From Pseudomonas sp. CBZ-4 (GTDB taxonomy: Bacteria > Pseudomonadota > Gammaproteobacteria > Pseudomonadales > Pseudomonadaceae): DNA of 64,000 nucleotides. Below the pieces are notes generated by a model, which did not search any database, was not told the origin of the DNA, and saw only the letters and a program-made list of their open reading frames with translations. Below are positions 18,399 through 26,515 of this stretch, piece by piece. The stretch is taken from positions 1-64,000 of the forward strand of contig NZ_ANNV01000166.1 of NCBI RefSeq assembly GCF_000346755.1. Direction: 5' to 3'. Positions within the stretch are counted from its first letter, which is position 1. Every line of letters begins with the position of its first letter. Both the position numbers and the translations under genes were made by a program.

Positions 18399-19370
18399 AT
18401 GCAGACTTGGTTTCCACAGATCAAACCCTACGCCCGGCACGATCTGGCCGTCGATGACACGCACACCCTGTACGTCGATGAAAGTGGCTCCCCCGAAGGC
18501 TTGCCCGTCGTCTTCATCCACGGTGGCCCTGGCGCCGGTTGCGATGCCAACAGCCGCTGCTATTTCGATCCGAACCTGTATCACATTGTCACCTTCGACC
18601 AGCGTGGCTGCGGGCGCTCCACCCCGCGTGCGAGCCTGGAAAACAACACCACCTGGGACCTGGTCGCTGACCTTGAGCGCATCCGCGAACACCTGGGCAT
18701 CGACAAATGGGTGCTGTTCGGCGGCTCCTGGGGCTCGACCCTGGCCCTGGCCTACGCGCAAACCCATCCCGAGCGTGTGCTTGGCCTGATCGTGCGCGGC
18801 ATTTTCCTCGCCCGCCCGCAAGACATCGAATGGTTCTACCAGGCCGGTGCCAGCCGCCTGTTCCCGGACTACTGGCAGGACTACCTCGCGCCGATCCCGG
18901 TGGAGGAGCGCCACGACATGATCGCGGCCTATCACAAGCGCCTCACCGGCAACGACCAGATCGCCCAGATGCACGCGGCCAAGGCCTGGTCCGGCTGGGA
19001 AGGGCGCATGCTCGGCCTGTGCCCGAGCCCGCAGCATGTGGAGCGTTTTTCCGAGCCGCAGCGCGCGTTGTCGATTGCGCGGATCGAATGCCATTACTTC
19101 ACCAACAACTCCTTCCTGGAGCCCAACCAGCTGATTCGCGACATGCACAAGATCGCCCATCTGCCTGGCGTAATCATCCATGGCCGCTACGATATGATCT
19201 GCCCGTTGGATAACGCCTGGGAGCTGCATCAGGCGTGGCCCAACAGTGAATTGCAGGTGATTCGCGAGGCCGGGCATGCGGCATCCGAGCCCGGTATTAC
19301 CGATGCGTTGGTGCGTGCGACCGGCGAGATGGCCCGGCGCCTGCTCGACTTGCCGCCCGAAGAAGCATGA
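18399..19370 (+). CDS. pip: Proline iminopeptidase
   Basis: This cytoplasmic S33 peptidase releases N-terminal proline from peptides. The 323-residue alpha/beta hydrolase has HGGPGAGC near residue 45, the nucleophile elbow GGSWGSTLALAYAQ near 112, an Asp in GRYDMICP, and the final His in REAGHAASEPG. It starts at an ATG behind CGGAGCG. The stop overlaps the dtd start by 4 bases, a pairing also seen in other pseudomonads. Confidence 0.94.
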   Translation: MQTWFPQIKPYARHDLAVDDTHTLYVDESGSPEGLPVVFIHGGPGAGCDANSRCYFDPNLYHIVTFDQRGCGRSTPRASLENNTTWDLVADLERIREHLGIDKWVLFGGSWGSTLALAYAQTHPERVLGLIVRGIFLARPQDIEWFYQAGASRLFPDYWQDYLAPIPVEERHDMIAAYHKRLTGNDQIAQMHAAKAWSGWEGRMLGLCPSPQHVERFSEPQRALSIARIECHYFTNNSFLEPNQLIRDMHKIAHLPGVIIHGRYDMICPLDNAWELHQAWPNSELQVIREAGHAASEPGITDALVRATGEMARRLLDLPPEEA

Positions 19371-19804
19371 AGGGCCTGTTGCAGCGGGTGCGTGGGGCCC
19401 GGGTCGAGGTAGCCGGGGAAATTGTCGGGGCCATCGACCAGGGTTTGCTGGTGCTGGTGGCGGTCGAACCGGGCGACACGCCCGAGAGCGCCGACAAACT
19501 GTTGCACAAGCTGCTTAACTATCGGGTGTTCAGCGACGATGAGGGCAAGATGAACCTGTCGCTGAAAGACATCGACGGCGGTTTGCTGCTGGTGTCGCAG
19601 TTCACCCTGGCGGCAGACACCAAGAGCGGGTTGCGGCCGAGCTTCTCCACGGCGGCCCCTCCGGCCTTGGGCGCGGCGCTTTTCGAGCATTTGCTGGTAC
19701 AAGCGCAACAATTGCATGGCAAGGTGGGGTCGGGGCGTTTTGGCGCCGATATGCAGGTGCATTTGGTCAATGATGGCCCTGTGACCTTCCTGCTCCAGAC
19801 ATGA
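19367..19804 (+). CDS. dtd: D-aminoacyl-tRNA deacylase
   Basis: Dtd hydrolyses D-aminoacyl-tRNAs such as D-Tyr-tRNA, recycling tRNA and enforcing chirality. The 145-residue protein is full length and shows the family motifs SQFTLAADTKSGLRPSF near residue 78 and NDGPVTF near 134 (the Gly-cisPro element lies in the latter). It is translationally coupled to pip. Confidence 0.95.
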   Translation: MKGLLQRVRGARVEVAGEIVGAIDQGLLVLVAVEPGDTPESADKLLHKLLNYRVFSDDEGKMNLSLKDIDGGLLLVSQFTLAADTKSGLRPSFSTAAPPALGAALFEHLLVQAQQLHGKVGSGRFGADMQVHLVNDGPVTFLLQT

Positions 19805-20071
19805 ATGTATTAAAAACGACTTTTAATGCCTAAAAACGCAGTATTTCACTACAAATACTTCGTTGCCCCTGATGCGTTGTCTCGCGGGCTACTAGATAAT
19901 CGCGCGCTACGGGGATCAGCGTTGTTTGGTCCATTTTTGACTTAGGTAGAGACTTGTCCGATCGCCAATGGGGAATCATTTTGCCCCAGGGGAGTCGGAA
20001 CAATGCTCGCCAACCTGGCATATAGATAGCTGGCCGTTGGTTTTTTGATCTGTTTTCGGCGAGGGTTGCTC
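19805..20071. other. Intergenic stretch before opgG with a possible transposase relic
   Basis: This AT-richer gap holds no intact gene. On the plus strand at 19921-20025 one frame reads DLGRDLSDRQWGIILP before ending at a TAG. This resembles the extreme N-terminus of IS5-type transposases, which commonly start with a (S/T)D-QW-I--LP pattern. I see no terminal repeats or continuation, so it is either a relic or chance. Confidence 0.3.
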
Positions 20072-21817
20072 GTGATTGTTAGTCCCTGTAATGCACCAAA
20101 ATTGTCTGCCAAACGGTTACGAAACGCACTGGTGACGGGCTCTGCCCTGTTTTGCCTGTTCGGCGCGGGTCAACTGTGGGCATTCAGTCTGGATGATGTG
20201 TCGGCCAAGGCTAAAGAGCTGGCCGGGCAGAAATACGAAGCGCCGCGCAGCAATCTGCCGAACGAATTCCGCGAAATGAAATTCGCCGATTACCAGAAGA
20301 TTCGTTTCCGCAACGAAAAAGCGGAGTGGGCCGATCAGAACACCCCATTCAAGCTGTCCTTCTATCACCAGGGTATGCACTTCGATACGCCGGTGAAAAT
20401 CAACGAAGTCACGGCCGACAGCGTCAACGAAATCAAATATGACGCCTCGCGTTTCGATTTCGGCGACATGAAGCTTGATCCGAAAGCCACCGAACAACTG
20501 GGTTATGCCGGCTTCCGTGTGCTGTACCCGATCAACAAGGCCGACAAGCAAGACGAAATCATGACCATGCTCGGCGCCAGCTACTTCCGCGTCGTCGGCA
20601 AGGGCCAGGCCTATGGCTTGTCCGCCCGTGGCATGGCGATCGACACCGCGTTGCCGTCCGGCGAAGAATTCCCGCGTTTCACCGAGTTCTGGATCGAGCG
20701 TCCGAAGCCGGGTGAAAAACAGCTGGTGATCTTTGCCCTGCTGGATTCCCCGCGTGCCACCGGTGCATATCGCCTGACCCTGCGTCCGGGCACCGACACC
20801 ATTGTCGACGTGAAATCCCAGATGTACCTGCGCGACAAGGTCAGCAAGCTGGGCGTTGCCCCGCTGACGAGCATGTTCCTGTTCGGCGCGAACCAGCCGT
20901 CCAAGGTGCTCAACTACCGCCGTGAGCTGCACGATTCCAGCGGCCTGTCGATCCATGCCGGCAACGGCGAGTGGATCTGGCGCCCACTGAACAACCCTAA
21001 ACACCTGTCGGTCAGCAACTTCACCGTCGAAAACCCGAAAGGTTTCGGCCTGCTGCAACGTGGCCGCGATTTCAGCCACTACGAAGACCTCGACGACAAC
21101 TACGACAAGCGCCCAAGCGCCTGGATCGAGCCTGAAGGCGACTGGGGCAAGGGCTCCGTCGACCTGGTAGAGATCCCGACCGCCGACGAAACCAACGACA
21201 ACATCGTTGCCTTCTGGAGCCCGGCCGAGCTGCCCAAACCGGGCGAGCCGCTGGACGTCGCCTACCGCCTGCACTGGACCATGGACGAAAAATCCCTGCA
21301 CCCGGCCGACAGCGCCTGGGTCAAGCAGACCCTGCGTTCCACCGGTGACGTGAAGCAGTCCAACCTGATCCGTCAGCCGGACGGCAGCGTGGCCTACCTG
21401 GTGGACTTCGAGGGCCCGTCCCTCAAGGCACTGCCGGCGGACGCCCCGGTGCGCAGCCAGGTGAGTGTTGGCGACAACGCTGAAGTGGTCGAAAACAGCG
21501 TGCGCTACAACGAGCACACCAAAGGCTGGCGCCTGACCCTGCGCATGAAGATCAAGGACGCAGGCAAGCCGACCGAAATGCGTGCGGCCCTGGTGCAGGA
21601 CATCGTCAAGCCTGAGCCTGAGAAGGATTCGAGCCACGTGCTCAAGGCCGACAAAGTCCTGGCCAAGCAACACGAGAAGCAGGCCAAGAAAGACGCAAAA
21701 GACGCAAAAGACGCGAAAGACAAGCAGCCAGAAGCTGCCCCAGCCACACCGGAGCCGATCAAGACCGAACAAGTCCTGACCGAGACCTGGAGCTATCAGT
21801 TGCCTGCCGATGAGTAA
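20072..21817 (+). CDS. opgG: Glucan biosynthesis protein G (OpgG/MdoG)
   Basis: OpgG is a periplasmic protein needed to make osmoregulated periplasmic glucans, probably adding branches to the beta-1,2 backbone. The 581-residue form has a signal peptide ending at QLWA-FSLDD. The GTG at 20072 behind CGAGGG is preferred to an upstream ATG at 20045. Near the C-terminus there is a lysine-rich low-complexity tract with KDAKDAKDAKD repeats and a Pro-rich stretch, an extension not needed for the core fold. The end overlaps opgH by 8 bases. Confidence 0.95.
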   Translation: MIVSPCNAPKLSAKRLRNALVTGSALFCLFGAGQLWAFSLDDVSAKAKELAGQKYEAPRSNLPNEFREMKFADYQKIRFRNEKAEWADQNTPFKLSFYHQGMHFDTPVKINEVTADSVNEIKYDASRFDFGDMKLDPKATEQLGYAGFRVLYPINKADKQDEIMTMLGASYFRVVGKGQAYGLSARGMAIDTALPSGEEFPRFTEFWIERPKPGEKQLVIFALLDSPRATGAYRLTLRPGTDTIVDVKSQMYLRDKVSKLGVAPLTSMFLFGANQPSKVLNYRRELHDSSGLSIHAGNGEWIWRPLNNPKHLSVSNFTVENPKGFGLLQRGRDFSHYEDLDDNYDKRPSAWIEPEGDWGKGSVDLVEIPTADETNDNIVAFWSPAELPKPGEPLDVAYRLHWTMDEKSLHPADSAWVKQTLRSTGDVKQSNLIRQPDGSVAYLVDFEGPSLKALPADAPVRSQVSVGDNAEVVENSVRYNEHTKGWRLTLRMKIKDAGKPTEMRAALVQDIVKPEPEKDSSHVLKADKVLAKQHEKQAKKDAKDAKDAKDKQPEAAPATPEPIKTEQVLTETWSYQLPADE

Positions 21818-24380
21818 TTCCCAAGCCACGCCAGAGACTCTGCAAGAGTACCTGGCGCACCTGCCGATGACGGCCGAGCAGCGCGCCGAGCTGGCGGGCT
21901 GCACGTCTTTCAGCGAGTTGCACGAACGCTTGTCGTCGTCCACCTTCGACGCCCCGACCGACGCCGCCCAAGCGTCGGTGGGCTCGCGGCTGCTGCTCAA
22001 CAGTGCCGAAGAGCTGCAAGACGCCGAAATGCTCGTGCTCGACGCCGAAGGCCGCGTGTGCCTGAAAGCCACGCCGCCGATCCGTCGGACCAAAGTGGTG
22101 CCCGAGCCTTGGCGCACCAATATCCTGGTGCGCGGTTGGCGCCGGATGACCGGTCGCACCAACCCGCCGAAGCCGCCGAAAGACGAACGTGTATTGCCGG
22201 CTGCGCGCTGGCGTACCGTGGGTTCGATCCGTCGCTACATCCTGCTGGTGCTGATGCTCGGCCAGACCATCGTTGCCGGCTGGTACATGAAAGGCATCAT
22301 GCCGTACCAGGGCTGGTCGCTCGTCGACTTCGACGAAATCCGCAACCAGACCCTGCTGCAAACCGCAACGCAGGTGCTGCCTTACGCCCTGCAAACCAGC
22401 ATCCTGATCATGTTCGGGATCTTGTTCTGCTGGGTGTCGGCGGGTTTCTGGACCGCGCTGATGGGCTTCCTGGAACTGCTGACCGGTCACGATAAATACC
22501 GCATTTCCGGTAAAAGTGCCGGTGACGAGCCGATTCCGAAGGACGCCCGCACCGCGCTGGTGATGCCGATCTGCAACGAAGACGTGCCCCGCGTATTCGC
22601 CGGTCTGCGCGCCACCTTCGAATCGGTGGCCGCCACGGGCGACCTGGACCGCTTCGACTTCTTCGTGCTCAGCGACAGTAACGACGCCGACATCTGCATC
22701 GCCGAACAGCAAGCCTGGCTCGACGTGTGCCGTGAAGCCGGTGGTTTCGGCAAGATCTTCTATCGCCGCCGTCGCCGTCGCGTCAAACGCAAGAGCGGCA
22801 ACCTCGACGACTTCTGCCGTCGCTGGGGCGGTGACTACAAGTACATGGTGGTTCTCGACGCCGACAGCGTGATGAGCGGCGAGTGCCTGACCAGCCTGGT
22901 GCGCCTGATGGAAGCCACGCCGGATGCCGGGATTATCCAGACCGCGCCGCGTGCGTCGGGCATGGACACCCTGTATGCGCGCATGCAGCAGTTCGCCACC
23001 CGTGTGTACGGCCCGCTGTTCACCGCCGGCCTGCACTTCTGGCAGCTGGGTGAATCCCACTACTGGGGTCACAACGCGATCATCCGCATGAAACCGTTCA
23101 TCGAGCACTGCGCCCTGGCACCGTTGCCGGGCAAAGGCGCGTTCGCCGGTTCGATTCTGTCCCACGACTTCGTTGAAGCTGCGCTGATGCGCCGTGCCGG
23201 CTGGGGCGTGTGGATTGCCTACGATCTGCCGGGCAGCTACGAAGAACTGCCGCCGAACCTGCTGGACGAACTCAAGCGTGACCGTCGCTGGTGCCACGGC
23301 AACCTGATGAACTTCCGCCTGTTCCTGGTCAAGGGCATGCACCCGGTGCACCGTGCGGTGTTTCTCACCGGCGTGATGTCCTACCTGTCGGCGCCGCTGT
23401 GGTTCCTGTTCCTGGTGCTGTCTACCGCGTTGCTGGCGGTGAACACCCTGATGGAACCGCAGTACTTCATGGCCCCGCGCCAGTTGTACCCACTGTGGCC
23501 GCAATGGCATCCCGACAAGGCGGTGGCGCTGTTCTCCACCACCATCGTGCTGCTGTTCCTGCCAAAACTGCTGAGCATCATCCTGATCTGGGCCAAGGGC
23601 GCGAAAGAGTTCGGTGGCAAGTTCAAGGTGACCCTGTCGATGCTGCTGGAGATGCTGTTCTCCATGCTGCTGGCGCCGGTGCGCATGATCTTCCACACCC
23701 GTTTCGTCCTGGCCGCTTTCCTTGGCTGGGCCGCAACCTGGAACTCGCCACAGCGTGACGACGATTCCACGCCGTGGAGCGAAGCGGTCAAGCGCCACGG
23801 TCCGCAAACCGTGCTGGGCTTCCTGTGGGCCCTGTTGGTGGTGTGGCTGAACCCGAGCTTCCTGTGGTGGCTGGTGCCGATTGTCGGTTCGCTGATGCTG
23901 TCGATCCCAGTGTCGGTGATTTCCAGCCGGGTCAAGCTGGGCCTCAAGTCCCGCGACGAGAGCCTGTTCCTCATTCCTGAGGAATACAATCCGCCGCAGG
24001 CGCTGCTGTCCACCGAGAAGTACACCCACGAAAACCGTTGGCATGCACTCAACGACGGCTTTGTCCGCGCCGTGGTCGACCCGCAGCAGAACGCCCTGGC
24101 CTGTGCCCTGGCGACTTCGCGTCACCGCGAAGCCGAGCCCATCGAGTACCTGCGGGCCGAGCGTGTACGCCATGCGTTGAAAGTCGGCCCTGCCGGCCTC
24201 AACAACGGCGAACGCGTGGCCTTGCTCAGTGACCCGGTCGCCCTGGCCCGCCTGCACGAGCAGGTCTGGAGCGAAGGGCATGCCGACTGGCTGGGGGCCT
24301 GGCGTGAGTCGATCAAGGCTGATCCGCACGCGCCGTTGCTGCCGCTGCAACCGCAAGTCTCCCAGGCCCAACCGGCCTGA
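21810..24380 (+). CDS. opgH: Glucan glucosyltransferase H (OpgH/MdoH)
   Basis: OpgH is the inner-membrane GT2 enzyme that polymerises and exports the glucan backbone from UDP-glucose. The 856-residue protein has two N-terminal membrane helices, a cytoplasmic GT-A domain with VLSDSNDAD, VLDADSVMSGE and the acceptor-site KRDRRWCHGN motif, then several C-terminal helices. Translation is coupled to opgG. A terminator follows directly. Confidence 0.96.
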   Translation: MSNSQATPETLQEYLAHLPMTAEQRAELAGCTSFSELHERLSSSTFDAPTDAAQASVGSRLLLNSAEELQDAEMLVLDAEGRVCLKATPPIRRTKVVPEPWRTNILVRGWRRMTGRTNPPKPPKDERVLPAARWRTVGSIRRYILLVLMLGQTIVAGWYMKGIMPYQGWSLVDFDEIRNQTLLQTATQVLPYALQTSILIMFGILFCWVSAGFWTALMGFLELLTGHDKYRISGKSAGDEPIPKDARTALVMPICNEDVPRVFAGLRATFESVAATGDLDRFDFFVLSDSNDADICIAEQQAWLDVCREAGGFGKIFYRRRRRRVKRKSGNLDDFCRRWGGDYKYMVVLDADSVMSGECLTSLVRLMEATPDAGIIQTAPRASGMDTLYARMQQFATRVYGPLFTAGLHFWQLGESHYWGHNAIIRMKPFIEHCALAPLPGKGAFAGSILSHDFVEAALMRRAGWGVWIAYDLPGSYEELPPNLLDELKRDRRWCHGNLMNFRLFLVKGMHPVHRAVFLTGVMSYLSAPLWFLFLVLSTALLAVNTLMEPQYFMAPRQLYPLWPQWHPDKAVALFSTTIVLLFLPKLLSIILIWAKGAKEFGGKFKVTLSMLLEMLFSMLLAPVRMIFHTRFVLAAFLGWAATWNSPQRDDDSTPWSEAVKRHGPQTVLGFLWALLVVWLNPSFLWWLVPIVGSLMLSIPVSVISSRVKLGLKSRDESLFLIPEEYNPPQALLSTEKYTHENRWHALNDGFVRAVVDPQQNALACALATSRHREAEPIEYLRAERVRHALKVGPAGLNNGERVALLSDPVALARLHEQVWSEGHADWLGAWRESIKADPHAPLLPLQPQVSQAQPA

Positions 24381-24385
24381 TTCAG

Positions 24386-24416
24386 ACGCCCCCGGGGGTT
24401 CACTCCGGGGGTGTTT
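24386..24416 (+). terminator. Terminator after opgGH
   Basis: ACGCCCCCGG pairs with CCGGGGGTGT around a short loop, followed by only a brief T run. It is a GC-rich stem immediately after the opgH stop. Confidence 0.7.
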
Positions 24417-24417
24417 C

Positions 24418-24439
24418 AAACGCTGGTCCTACAGCGTTT
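24418..24439. repeat. Inverted repeat downstream of opgH
   Basis: AAACGCTG-N6-CAGCGTTT has perfect 8-base arms and lies just after the opgH terminator. It ends in TTTT and could act as a second terminator hairpin. Confidence 0.5.
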
Positions 24440-24452
24440 TGCGCTTCTTCCT

Positions 24453-24464
24453 GTTAGCGCTAAC
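24453..24464. promoter_or_regulatory. Palindromic operator-like site before the ABC binding-protein gene
   Basis: GTTAGCGCTAAC is a perfect 12-base palindrome with a central CG, the general shape of LacI-family operators. It lies about 100 bases before the binding-protein gene. No LacI-type gene occurs in the window, so the regulator is unknown. Confidence 0.45.
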
Positions 24465-24566
24465 TCCTTGTTATTTCGAAACAAAAGACCCTTCGCCGAG
24501 GCGTATTGCCGTGCCTGCGGCTGGGGTAGCATCGCCCCGCAAATTTGACTCGACACGGGGATATTC

Positions 24567-25367
24567 ATGTTCAAAAGGTATGGTTCGGCATTGCTGATAG
24601 GCGCTGTCGCATTGATGTTCGGTGGCCCGCTGCAGGCTGGCGCCCTGGATGACGCCGTGCGGCGCGGCGTGCTCAAGGTGGGCACCACGCCCACCTATGT
24701 GCCCTTTGAAATGACCGACCGGCAGGGGCGCATTGTCGGCTTTGAAATCGACTTGCTCCAGGCCATGAGCCGTGCCCTCGACGTCGAGTTGGAGTTGGTT
24801 GCGGTGCCCTATACCGAGCTGCTGCCGGGGCTCATGGCGAAGCGCTTCGATCTGATCGGCAGCGGCATGACCGTCACCCAGCAACGCAATCTCAGGTTGA
24901 ATTTCAGTGATGCCTTCATGGTGGTGGGCCAGACCGTGCTGCTGCACCCCAGCCTGGCGGGCAAGGTCACCAGCATCGAAGACCTGGATGAAGCGGGCTA
25001 CCGGATCGCGGCCACTGCCGGCACCACGGGGGAAATGGCGGCGCAACGGTTCCTGGGGGCGGCCCGGCTCAGCAGTTTCACCACGCCGGAAGAAGGCGTG
25101 CGGCACGTGGTGGAAGGCAAGGCCGATGCGTTCGTCCACGACGCACCGTACAACCTGATCGCTATCAGCCGAGCGGAAAACGCCAGCCTGTTTGCCCTCG
25201 AACAACCCTTTACCTACGAGCCCCTGGCGTTCGGCCTGAAAAAGGGCGATTACGACAGCCTCAACTGGATCAATCACTTCCTCAACCAGGTGGCCCAGGA
25301 CGGCACCTATGATCGGCTGCACGACAAGTGGTTCAAGGACACGGCCTGGATGGCGGATATTGAGTGA
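24567..25367 (+). CDS. Polar amino acid ABC transporter substrate-binding protein (copy 1)
   Basis: This 266-residue SBP_bac_3-type periplasmic protein has a signal peptide ending near LQAGA. Family motifs are VGTTPTYVPFEM, GFEIDLLQAM, DLIGSGMTVT and a ligand-binding RIAATAGTTGE. It is closely related along its full length to the product of the next gene (for example EPLAFGLKKGDYDS in both). It starts at an ATG behind ACGGGG. Ligand is probably a polar amino acid; which one is not evident. It may share the downstream permease and ATPase. Confidence 0.87.
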   Translation: MFKRYGSALLIGAVALMFGGPLQAGALDDAVRRGVLKVGTTPTYVPFEMTDRQGRIVGFEIDLLQAMSRALDVELELVAVPYTELLPGLMAKRFDLIGSGMTVTQQRNLRLNFSDAFMVVGQTVLLHPSLAGKVTSIEDLDEAGYRIAATAGTTGEMAAQRFLGAARLSSFTTPEEGVRHVVEGKADAFVHDAPYNLIAISRAENASLFALEQPFTYEPLAFGLKKGDYDSLNWINHFLNQVAQDGTYDRLHDKWFKDTAWMADIE

Positions 25368-25433
25368 AAGTCATAACTGCTTACATATCAGTCGATTGCC
25401 ACGCACGGGCGCTGACGCGTCTACACCTGTGGT

Positions 25434-25456
25434 TCCCCCGGCTTTTGTGGGGTTTT
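25434..25456 (+). terminator. Possible weak terminator after copy 1
   Basis: CCCCC and GGGG pair around a loop of about ten bases and are followed by TTTTT. The stem is short, so termination would be partial at best. Confidence 0.35.
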
Positions 25457-25583
25457 TCTGACATACGTCGACAACAAATACCCGTGAAACCTTTGTGACG
25501 GGCAGCGAGTGGGTTAGGATCGCATCCCGTTATGGTGCAGCCCTTTTGCGCGCCGACCTTATAAGAATCGTTCAGGGGACTTG

Positions 25584-26384
25584 ATGATGAAAAAGTATCT
25601 TTCGATGCTGCTGCTCGGCGTCACCGCGCTGGTCGCGGCCAATGCGGCCCAGGCCGGTGCGATCGACGATGCGGTCAAGCGCGGCACGCTGAAAGTCGGC
25701 ATGGACCCGACCTACATGCCGTTCGAAATGACCGACAAGCGCGGTGAAATCATCGGCTTCGAAGTGGACATCCTCAAGGCGATGGCCAAGTCCATGGGCG
25801 TCAAGCTGGAGCTGGTGTCCACCGGTTACGACGGCATCATCCCGGCTTTCCTGACCGGCAAGTTCGACATGATCGGCAGCGGCATGACCCTGACCCAGGA
25901 GCGCAACCTGCGCCTGAACTTCAGCGAACCCTTCATCGTCGTCGGCCAAACCCTGCTGATCCGCAAGGACCTGGAAGGCACTATCAAGTCCTACAAAGAC
26001 CTGAACGACGAGAAATACCGTCTGACCTCCAAGCTGGGCACCACCGGTGAGATGGTCGCCAAGAAGCTGATCTCCAAAGCCAAGTACCACGGCTATGACA
26101 ATGAGCAAGAAGGTGTGCTGGACGTGGTCAACGGCAAGGCCGATGCCTTTGTGTATGACGCGCCGTACAACGTGGTTGCCGAGAAGAAAGTCGGTAACGG
26201 CAAGCTGGTGTTCCTCGAAGAACCGTTCACCTTCGAACCCCTGGCGTTTGGCCTGAAAAAAGGCGATTACGACAGCATCAACTTCATCAACAACTTCCTG
26301 CACCAGATCCGTAACGACGGCACCTACGATCGCATCCATGACAAGTGGTTCAAGAGCTCCGAGTGGCTCAAGGACATGGAATAA
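25584..26384 (+). CDS. Polar amino acid ABC transporter substrate-binding protein (copy 2)
   Basis: This 266-residue SBP_bac_3 periplasmic protein has a signal peptide ending at NAAQA-GAID. Its motifs match copy 1: VGMDPTYMPFEM, FDMIGSGMTLT, LTSKLGTTGEM. A TTG precedes two consecutive ATGs at 25584 and 25587; the AGGGGA at 25574 favours the second by spacing. It lies before the permease and ATPase genes, separated by a REP pair, and is probably their main partner. Confidence 0.9.
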   Translation: MMKKYLSMLLLGVTALVAANAAQAGAIDDAVKRGTLKVGMDPTYMPFEMTDKRGEIIGFEVDILKAMAKSMGVKLELVSTGYDGIIPAFLTGKFDMIGSGMTLTQERNLRLNFSEPFIVVGQTLLIRKDLEGTIKSYKDLNDEKYRLTSKLGTTGEMVAKKLISKAKYHGYDNEQEGVLDVVNGKADAFVYDAPYNVVAEKKVGNGKLVFLEEPFTFEPLAFGLKKGDYDSINFINNFLHQIRNDGTYDRIHDKWFKSSEWLKDME

Positions 26385-26406
26385 GGCTCTAGACCGAGTT
26401 GCCTGT

Positions 26407-26481
26407 ATCGCAGGCAAGCCAGCTCCCACATTTGACCGTGTTCACACATCCAAAGGTGGGAGCGGGCTTGCCCGCGATGGC
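26407..26481. repeat. Mixed REP pair, arms pointing outward
   Basis: A GCAGGCAAGCCAGCTCCCACA arm is followed about 25 bases later by a GGTGGGAGCGGGCTTGCCCG arm, the same mixed and outward design as downstream of hutG. It separates the binding-protein gene from its permease gene. Confidence 0.85.
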
Positions 26482-26515
26482 GGCCTCACAGGCAACACAC
26501 ATCGCGGAAAGTTAA

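Noticed and set aside
21759..24419. 886-codon minus-strand open frame antisense to opgH
   Set aside because: Its composition is that of a complementary frame, while opgH is complete and recognisable.
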